From: Pseudomonadota bacterium
GTDB taxonomy: Bacteria; Pseudomonadota; Alphaproteobacteria; Sphingomonadales; Sphingomonadaceae
DNA: 45,504 bases
Direction of reading: 5' to 3'
Assembly: GCA_023416515.1 (NCBI GenBank)
Contig: JAEZHP010000049.1
Location: 1-45,504, forward strand
Shown here: piece by piece, positions 39,841 to 45,504 of the stretch
How the letters are laid out: each line of letters starts with the position of its first letter
Numbering within the stretch: the first letter of the stretch is position 1
Program-made: the position numbers and the translations under genes
The notes under the pieces: generated by a model
What the model saw: only the letters and a program-made list of their open reading frames with translations
Database searches by the model: none
What the model was told of the DNA's origin: nothing

Positions 39841-42800
39841 TCATTCAGCGGGCTGATTGGACGGGGCGGGGGCAGGAGCGTCCTTGCCGCCGTTGGTCAG
39901 CCAGCGCTTGAGCTTCGGACCGACCCTCTCCTCGATTCCGAGCGCGAGGCTGAACGTGCCGGGCACCAGGACCAGGGTGAGCACGGTCGACAGGATGAGG
40001 CCGCCCATCACGGTGATCCCCATCGGCGCGCGCCAGGCACCGTCGCCGGTCAGAGCGATCGCGGTTGGCACCATGCCGGCGGACATCGCGACTGTGGTCA
40101 TCACGATCGGCTGGGCGCGCTTGTGGCCGGCGTCCATGATCGCGGTGAACTTGTCGACGCCCTTGTCCATCTCCTCGAGCGCGAAGTCGATCAGAAGGAT
40201 CGAGTTCTTGGCGACGATCCCGAGCAGCATCAGCAAGCCGATATAGACCGGAAGCGAGACGATATTGCCGGTGAGCCATAGCGCGAGAAGCCCGCCCAAT
40301 GGCGCCAACAGAAGCGAACCCATGTTCACCAGCGGCGGAAGCACGCGCTTGTAGAGCAGCACCAGCACCGCGAGCACGAGGAAGATGCCGGCGAACACCG
40401 CCACCGCGAAATCGCGGATCATCTCCTGCTGCCAGCGGTTCATGCCGAGCACCAGTTCCTCCACCCCGATCGGCAGATTCTGCATCACCGGCAGCTGAGC
40501 GATCTTCTCGCGCGCAGGGCCGCTGACCGCGCCGGGCGCCAGGTCCGCTCCGATGTTGATCGTGCGGGTCTGGTTGGTGCGGCTGAGGCGGGTCGGACCG
40601 GCGCCGAAGCCGATGTCGGCCACGAGCTTGAGCGGAACCGAGCCGCCGGTGGTGGTTGGCACCGGCAGGTTCTGGATGGTCGACAGCTCCTGCCGGGCAT
40701 CCTGGCCGAGCGACACCCGGATCGGGATTTGCCGGTCGGACAGCGAGAATCGCGCGCTGTTCTGGTCGATGTCACCGATCGTCGCGATCCGGATCGCGTT
40801 GCTGAGCGCGGCGGTGGTGACTCCGAGCTCGGCGGCGAGATCGGCGCGCGGTCGAATGACGATCTCGGGCCGCTGAAGGTCGCCCATCACGCGTGGCGCG
40901 ACCAGCTCCGGCACGCTGCCCATCTGCTCGACCAGCTGATTGGCGACCCGGGTCAGAACCGCGGGGTCTTCGCCGCCGAGAGTGACCATGATGTCGCGCG
41001 ATCCGCCGAACTGCGAGCGGAAGGTCGCTCGAGCATCGGCAATTCTGGCGAGCTGAGGGGTCATGGCGCGTTCGAACTCGGTGCTCGAGCGGTCCTTTTC
41101 CTCATGGTAGATCGCGGTCACGTTGCCGCCGCCGACGCGGGTGCGGGCGAAGACGTTGGCCACTTCCGGCTCGGCGCGGAGCATGTCGGCAACCTGCCGG
41201 ACGACGCGGTCGGTCTGCGCAAGGGTCGTGCCCGGCGCCATCTCGATCGACACCGTCGACTGGTCCATGTCGATGGTCGGCTGGAACGCCGAAGGCAAAG
41301 TCATGAACATGAACACGGTCGAGACCAGAGCGATCACGCCGCCGACCACGGTGGTCCAGCGGTGCTTCAAGGTCCAGCGAAGAAGGCCCATGTAGCGGTC
41401 CATCAGCCAGCCTTCGCCGTGCGGCCGCTGGCCATGAGGCTTGAGGAAATAGGCCGCGAGCATCGGCGTGATCAATCGCGCCACGGCGAGACTGATCAGA
41501 ACCGAGGCGACGACGGTGAAGCCGAAATTCTTGAAGAACTGGCCCGCGACGCCAGGCATCAGGCCGACCGGCAGGAACACCGCGACGATCGAGAAGGTGG
41601 TCGCGACGACGGCGAGACCGATCTCGTCGGCCGCCTCGATCGAGGCCTCATAGGCGCTTTTGCCCATGCGCATGTGGCGGACGATATTCTCGATCTCGAC
41701 GATCGCGTCGTCGACGAGAACGCCGGCGACCAGACCGAGCGCCATCAAGGTCATCTGATTGAGGCTGAAGCCCATCAGGTCGAGGAAGTAGAAGGTCGGC
41801 ACCGCGGACAGCGGGATGGCGATGGCGGAGATGAGAGTGGCCCGCCAGTCGCGAAGGAACAGGAACACCACGAGGACCGCGAGAACCGCGCCCTCGAACA
41901 GGCCTTCCATCGCCGAGTGATATTGCTGGACGGTATATTTGACGCTGGTGAACAGAGGCTCGAAGCGGACGTTCGGATTGCGCTCCTCGAGTTCGTGCAG
42001 CTTGGCCAGGGCCGCGTCGTAGACGCTGACGTCGGAGGCGCCCTTGGCGCGGGTGAACGAGAAGCTCAGCACCTGCTGGCCGTTCTGGGTCGCGAACGAG
42101 CGCTGCTCGGCATAGAGATCGCGCACCTGGCCGAGGTCGGCCAGCTGGACGGTGCGGCCGCCGCCGATCGCGATCTGGGTCTGACCGAGCGCGAAGGCGC
42201 TCGGGGCGTTGCCGAGCACTCGCATCGACTGTTCGGAGCCGGCGATCTCGGCGCGGCCGCCGGCGGTGTTCAAATTCACCTGGCGCAGCTGCTGGTTCAC
42301 CTGGGCCGCGGTGATCCCGTAGGATTGCAGCTTGGCCGGATCGAGCATGATCCGGATCTCGCGCGACACGCCGCCTTCGCGCGACACGGTGGCGAGACCG
42401 GGCACGCTGAGCAGCGAGCGCGACACGGTGTTGTCGATGTACCAGCTCAGCTCCTCAAGCGACATGTTGGTGGTAACCGCCGAGAAGGAGGCGATCTCGT
42501 CGCTGCTCGTGTCCTCGCGCCGGATCTGCGGCTCGAGGATGCCGTCCGGCAGGTCGTTGCGGATCTGAGTGATCGCATCGCGCACGTCGTCGACGGCGCG
42601 GTCGATCGGAGTACCGATGTCGAGCTGGATGACCGTCGTCGAGCTGCCCTCGTTCACGAACGAGTTGATCTCATCGACTCCGTTCAGCGACTGGATCGCA
42701 GCCTCGACCCGGCGCGTGACCTGGGTCTCGAGCTCGGTCGGCGCGGCGCCGGGCTGAGCCACAGTGACGATCACCACCGGGAAATCGATGTCCGGGCTCT

Positions 42801-42915
42801 GCTGCACTTCCATGCGCATGAAGCTCATGATGCCGGCCACGGTCAGGAAGGCGAACAGCACCAGGGACGGAACCGGGTTCCGGATCGACCAGGCGGAGAT
42901 ATTGCGAAGGCTCAT
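39841..42915 (-). CDS. RND multidrug efflux permease (HAE-1 type)
   Basis: A 1024-residue inner-membrane proton antiporter of the AcrB/MexB type. The N-terminus is typical (SIRNPVPSLVLFAFLTVAGI, then SPDIDFPVVIV). The TM4 proton-relay acids lie in GLVAGVLVDDAIVEIENIV, a DD pair. The TM10 element is GIVAKNSILLIDFA. The porter domain includes EEIASFSAVTT-like and QRTINIG-like stretches. The length is usual. It starts 18 bases after the adaptor gene stop. No outer-membrane channel gene is in the window, so it must use an unlinked TolC-type protein. Substrates unknown. Confidence 0.96.
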   Translation of the reverse strand: MSLRNISAWSIRNPVPSLVLFAFLTVAGIMSFMRMEVQQSPDIDFPVVIVTVAQPGAAPTELETQVTRRVEAAIQSLNGVDEINSFVNEGSSTTVIQLDIGTPIDRAVDDVRDAITQIRNDLPDGILEPQIRREDTSSDEIASFSAVTTNMSLEELSWYIDNTVSRSLLSVPGLATVSREGGVSREIRIMLDPAKLQSYGITAAQVNQQLRQVNLNTAGGRAEIAGSEQSMRVLGNAPSAFALGQTQIAIGGGRTVQLADLGQVRDLYAEQRSFATQNGQQVLSFSFTRAKGASDVSVYDAALAKLHELEERNPNVRFEPLFTSVKYTVQQYHSAMEGLFEGAVLAVLVVFLFLRDWRATLISAIAIPLSAVPTFYFLDLMGFSLNQMTLMALGLVAGVLVDDAIVEIENIVRHMRMGKSAYEASIEAADEIGLAVVATTFSIVAVFLPVGLMPGVAGQFFKNFGFTVVASVLISLAVARLITPMLAAYFLKPHGQRPHGEGWLMDRYMGLLRWTLKHRWTTVVGGVIALVSTVFMFMTLPSAFQPTIDMDQSTVSIEMAPGTTLAQTDRVVRQVADMLRAEPEVANVFARTRVGGGNVTAIYHEEKDRSSTEFERAMTPQLARIADARATFRSQFGGSRDIMVTLGGEDPAVLTRVANQLVEQMGSVPELVAPRVMGDLQRPEIVIRPRADLAAELGVTTAALSNAIRIATIGDIDQNSARFSLSDRQIPIRVSLGQDARQELSTIQNLPVPTTTGGSVPLKLVADIGFGAGPTRLSRTNQTRTINIGADLAPGAVSGPAREKIAQLPVMQNLPIGVEELVLGMNRWQQEMIRDFAVAVFAGIFLVLAVLVLLYKRVLPPLVNMGSLLLAPLGGLLALWLTGNIVSLPVYIGLLMLLGIVAKNSILLIDFALEEMDKGVDKFTAIMDAGHKRAQPIVMTTVAMSAGMVPTAIALTGDGAWRAPMGITVMGGLILSTVLTLVLVPGTFSLALGIEERVGPKLKRWLTNGGKDAPAPAPSNQPAE

Positions 42916-42933
42916 GGCGAGTCCGATCCAGCC

Positions 42934-44142
42934 TTAGTTGGCGCGTGCGCGCTCGGGCCGGACGCGCTGGCCCGGGTTGAGGAAGGCGCCGGCCGCAAGC
43001 ACCACGCGCTCGTTGCCGTTGAGGCCCTCGGCGATTGCGACGCCACGATCCGACACGTCGCCGACTCGCACGTTGCGACGGACGACCTTGTTGTCGTTGT
43101 CGATGATGTAGACGAAGTTGCCCTGGGCATCGCTCTGGACGGCCGATTCCGGGAGGAGCGGCGCGGTGACGCTTCCGGTCTCGAGCCTCGCCTGGGCAAA
43201 GCCGCCCGGACGAAGCTCGCGGTTATAGGGAACCGAGATTCGCGCCTCGCCCTGGCGGGTCTGCGGGTCGACGATCGGCGATACCTGCCACACCTGGCCC
43301 TGATAGGTCTGCTCAGAGCCGACCGGAGTGACGATTGCGGGCGTTCCGACCTGGAGTCGGGCGAGATCGTCCTGGGGAAGGCGGGCGAGAAGCTCCATCT
43401 GGCCCCCGGCGGCGATGCGGAACAGCGCGCCGGAGCCGGCGCCGACCACCTGGCCGGCCTCGACATTGCGTTCGAGCACGAGGCCCGCGGTGGGAGCGCG
43501 AACGTCGAGACGGCCGATTCGGGCGCGGGTCGCGTTGACCTGCGCCTGGGCGACACGGACCCGCGCAGCGGCGGCGTCGCGGGTGGCGGTCAGACGGTCG
43601 ATGTCGGCGCGCGACACGAAGCCGCGCGGAAGCAGCCGCTGGGCGCGGTCGAGATTGGACTGGGCGAGGCGAAGGTCGGCCTGGTTGACCTGGACCTGGG
43701 CGGCGAGCTGGGCTGCTTCCTGCGACTGGACCGAGCGGTCGATGACCGCGAGCACCTGGCCCGCGCCGACCCACTGGCCGGGCTCGACGAGGACCCGGGC
43801 GACCTGGCCGCCTTCGCCAGGGATTCCGACGGGCATGTCGCGGCGGGCGGCGAGCGAGCCGGTGGCGGTGATGGTGCGGCCGACCTGCTGACGGCCGGGG
43901 ACGATGACGCTGACGACCGGGGCCTGGCCGCCCGCGGCGCCCTTGGGCGGAGCCTTGGCCGGCTCTTCGCTCGACCTGCCGAACATGAGCAAAGCCGCGA
44001 CGAGCAGCGCGACCACCGCAACGACGGCGATGATGATGTTGCGCCGCCGGCGACGCCTTACGACGACCACGGTCTCGTCGACCGGAACTTCCTCGATGCC
44101 ATCGCGGCGCCAGCTGGTCGTCTCGACGTTCATAACCTTCAT
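42934..44142 (-). CDS. RND efflux periplasmic adaptor (membrane fusion protein)
   Basis: About 402 residues. A cytoplasmic head with an RRRRRR run is followed by one membrane anchor helix (NIIIAVVAVVALLVAALLMF). The lipoyl half-motifs are GEGGQVARVLVEPGQWVGAGQVLAVID and IGRLDVRAPTAGLVLERNVEAGQVV. They flank a coiled-coil hairpin (AAQLAAQVQVNQADLRLAQS). The beta-barrel and membrane-proximal domains come after. ATG 44142 is used; ATG 44133 is also possible. It is the first gene of the two-gene efflux operon, with a dyad cluster about 70-95 bases upstream (44211-44238). Confidence 0.93.
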   Translation of the reverse strand: MKVMNVETTSWRRDGIEEVPVDETVVVVRRRRRRNIIIAVVAVVALLVAALLMFGRSSEEPAKAPPKGAAGGQAPVVSVIVPGRQQVGRTITATGSLAARRDMPVGIPGEGGQVARVLVEPGQWVGAGQVLAVIDRSVQSQEAAQLAAQVQVNQADLRLAQSNLDRAQRLLPRGFVSRADIDRLTATRDAAAARVRVAQAQVNATRARIGRLDVRAPTAGLVLERNVEAGQVVGAGSGALFRIAAGGQMELLARLPQDDLARLQVGTPAIVTPVGSEQTYQGQVWQVSPIVDPQTRQGEARISVPYNRELRPGGFAQARLETGSVTAPLLPESAVQSDAQGNFVYIIDNDNKVVRRNVRVGDVSDRGVAIAEGLNGNERVVLAAGAFLNPGQRVRPERARAN

Positions 44143-44210
44143 TGTCCCCTGCCCACACGTGCCCAATCGGGTTCCTGCCCCGACGGCTCCCTGCTGTATT
44201 AGCTGACTAG

Positions 44211-44238
44211 ATCACCCCAGGCAAGGTGATTCACACCT
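44211..44238. promoter_or_regulatory. Overlapping dyads upstream of the efflux operon
   Basis: ATCACC (44211-44216) and GGTGAT (44225-44230) are perfect arms 8 bases apart. AGGTG (44224-44228) and CACCT (44234-44238) form a second overlapping dyad. They lie between the divergent efflux and glsB starts. They could be the operator of an efflux repressor, which is not encoded nearby. Confidence 0.45.
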
Positions 44239-44265
44239 GATGCCATTCGCCGAACAATTCCTGCC

Positions 44266-44290
44266 GGAACCGCCTTTTACTAGGCTTGTT
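44266..44290 (+). promoter_or_regulatory. EcfG-like promoter of glsB
   Basis: GGAAC (44266-44270), 16 bases, TGTT (44287-44290): one mismatch from the EcfG consensus GGAAC-N16/17-CGTT. It is 69 bases upstream of a stress-type membrane protein gene. Confidence 0.5.
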
Positions 44291-44358
44291 TCTCGTTGAC
44301 TACGCATGAATGTGGCGGATCTACGCGGAAGACGCGTGAAAAAGCGGGAGGAGCAAAC

Positions 44359-44643
44359 ATGGATCAGTTCATGGCCAATTACGGCATCATCGGGTGGATC
44401 ATCGTCGGCGGTCTGGCGGGCGGGGTCGCCAAGCTGATCATGCCGGGCAAGGATCCGGGCGGGTGCATCGTGACCATCCTGCTTGGCATCGCGGGCGCGG
44501 TGCTCGCCGGGTTCCTGGGACGGCAGCTCGGCTGGTACGACGCGAGCGACACCGGCGCCGGCTTCATCGCCGCGATCGTGGGGGCGCTGATCATCCTGTT
44601 CATCTACCGGCTGTTTGCAGGCCGGCGCGGAACCCGCCTCTAG
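44359..44643 (+). CDS. GlsB/YeaQ/YmgE family stress-response membrane protein
   Basis: A 94-residue membrane protein with three helices: IIGWIIVGGLAGGVAKLIMP (about 10-29), GCIVTILLGIAGAVLAGFLG (33-52) and GFIAAIVGALIILFIYRLF (67-85). The GGLAGG and GKDPGGCIVT stretches are the family signature (transglycosylase-associated protein in older naming). The function is not established; members are often induced under stress. ATG 44359 follows GGAGGAG at 5-6 bases spacing, a strong site. An EcfG-like promoter lies upstream and a hairpin terminator downstream. Confidence 0.92.
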   Translation: MDQFMANYGIIGWIIVGGLAGGVAKLIMPGKDPGGCIVTILLGIAGAVLAGFLGRQLGWYDASDTGAGFIAAIVGALIILFIYRLFAGRRGTRL

Positions 44644-44660
44644 CGGCCGCTTGAAACAAG

Positions 44661-44700
44661 ACGAGTCGGTTCCTCGTTTCGGGACCGGCTCGTTCATCTT
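44661..44700 (+). terminator. Terminator after glsB
   Basis: ACGAGTCGGTTCC (44661-44673) pairs with GGGACCGGCTCGT (44681-44693): 13 bp with two G-U pairs and a 7-base loop. TCATCTT follows. The stem is strong and the U-tract short. Confidence 0.6.
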
Positions 44701-44755
44701 CGAGCCGGTCACTCCGCGCTATCCGCAGCGGACGGACAGTATAGGAGTATCGGTC

Positions 44756-45481
44756 ATGAAGCGTCTCTTCCTCGTCTCTGTGGCGGCTTTCGCAGCCGTG
44801 CCGGCGTTCGCACAGCCGACGGTGCCGGCGACGCTGACCGCGCCGATCAATGGCGTTCGGCTCGATGTCGTCGCGACCGGCGAAGTCACCCGCGTTCCCG
44901 ACCAGGTCACGATCAGCGCCGGAGTCACCAGCCGGGCGCCGCAGGCCCAGGCGGCGCTTCGCGACAATGCCGCGCAGATGGAGCGCGTTCGCGCCGCTCT
45001 TCGCCGGCTCGGGATCGCCGACCGCGACATCCAGACCGGCACGATCTCGCTGAATCAGGATTACGAGCGGTCGCCCGAAGGGGCGCGGCCGAGCGGCTAT
45101 GTCGCGAGCAACCAGCTCAACATCCGCTTCCGCGACGTCGCCAATGCCGGACGGATCATCGATGCGCTCGTCGCCGAAGGCGTCAACAATGTGCAGGGAC
45201 CGATGTTCGGCCTCGCCAATCGTGACGGCGCCGTCGACGAGGCGCGCACCCGAGCGATCGGCGTCGCCCGCGCCCGCGCCGATCTCTACGCCCGGACACT
45301 CGGAACCCGGGTGCGCCGGATCGTTGCGATCAGCGAGACCGGCCAGCCGGGGATCATCATGGGAGAGGCACGAATGGCTGCGGTTGCGAGCGACGCCTCG
45401 ACCCAGATCGTGCCGGGCGAGCAGGTCGTCGGAACCACGATCAACGTCACCTTCGAGCTTGATCCGCCGCCGAGCCGCTAA
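44756..45481 (+). CDS. SIMPL-domain (DUF541) periplasmic protein
   Basis: A 241-residue exported protein. ATG 44756 has AGGAG (44743-44747) 8 bases upstream. The signal peptide is FLVSVAAFAAVPAFAQ, cleaving near residue 20. The SIMPL/DUF541 domain fills the rest: LDVVATGEVTRVPDQVTISAGV (about 36-57), LGIADRDIQTGTISLNQDY, GYVASNQLNIRFRD and the C-terminal VPGEQVVGTTINVTFEL. Homologues such as YggE have been linked to oxidative-stress defence. It is next to the stress-type glsB but separated by a terminator. The last 23 bases of the window after it hold nothing I can identify. Confidence 0.92.
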   Translation: MKRLFLVSVAAFAAVPAFAQPTVPATLTAPINGVRLDVVATGEVTRVPDQVTISAGVTSRAPQAQAALRDNAAQMERVRAALRRLGIADRDIQTGTISLNQDYERSPEGARPSGYVASNQLNIRFRDVANAGRIIDALVAEGVNNVQGPMFGLANRDGAVDEARTRAIGVARARADLYARTLGTRVRRIVAISETGQPGIIMGEARMAAVASDASTQIVPGEQVVGTTINVTFELDPPPSR

Positions 45482-45504
45482 TCCGCTTCAGGCAAAAGAA
45501 ATGC

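Noticed and set aside
40729..44202. A 1157-codon open frame opposite the RND permease and adaptor
   Set aside because: It is antisense to two clear efflux genes and consists of His/Asp/Arg-rich shadow sequence expected from high-GC codon use.

Overview
The window is a piece of a high-GC alphaproteobacterial chromosome, most likely from the order Sphingomonadales. That placement rests on gene content and protein flavour: a TonB-dependent receptor beside peptide and amino-acid hydrolases, a DUF6356 membrane protein, a class I PHA synthase with a phasin, GlpX, ClpS, a Crp/Fnr regulator, and a perfect EcfG-type stress promoter. Coding density is very high. No gene-free stretch exceeds 300 bases; the longest gaps are about 170 to 220 bases and each holds promoter- or operator-like structure. 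I see no insertion sequence, prophage, CRISPR array or rRNA gene.

Layout. 1-5343: an ftsZ paralogue cut by the window edge, an FAD/NAD(P)-binding oxidoreductase, a DUF6356 protein, a Nudix hydrolase, recJ and tRNA-Glu. 5490-17201: a right-facing cluster that looks built for scavenging D-amino acids and gamma-glutamyl compounds. It holds a LysR regulator, a DadA-like dehydrogenase, a TonB-dependent receptor, an N-acyl-D-amino-acid deacylase lipoprotein, a DAACS-type symporter, a gamma-glutamyltransferase, a remnant resembling the start of cytochrome oxidase subunit II, and an aldehyde dehydrogenase. 17198-26267: a divergent glycolipid/glycan locus. The left-facing operon has a GT2 with C-terminal membrane segments, a flippase-like UPF0104 protein, a probable GT-C glycosyltransferase and a luciferase-like flavin enzyme. 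The right-facing genes are an F420-hydrogenase-beta-like Fe-S protein, a putative alpha/alpha-toroid protein, and a GT4 glycosyltransferase behind the EcfG promoter.

26278-32842: housekeeping and storage: glpX, phaC, a phasin with two TGC-rich PhaR-type sites upstream and an apparent second internal start, clpS, a Crp/Fnr regulator and murA. 32847-37973: an amidohydrolase, a dyad-rich gap, and a translationally coupled three-gene operon encoding a four-helix membrane protein, a P-loop GTPase-like protein and a tail-anchored coiled-coil protein. I do not recognise this operon as a named system, and it is the best candidate here for an undescribed one. 38098-45481: a GNAT acetyltransferase, a DUF445 protein, an RND efflux permease and adaptor, a GlsB/YeaQ stress membrane protein and a SIMPL-domain protein.

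Functions are read from motifs and remembered family resemblance. No database search was possible.
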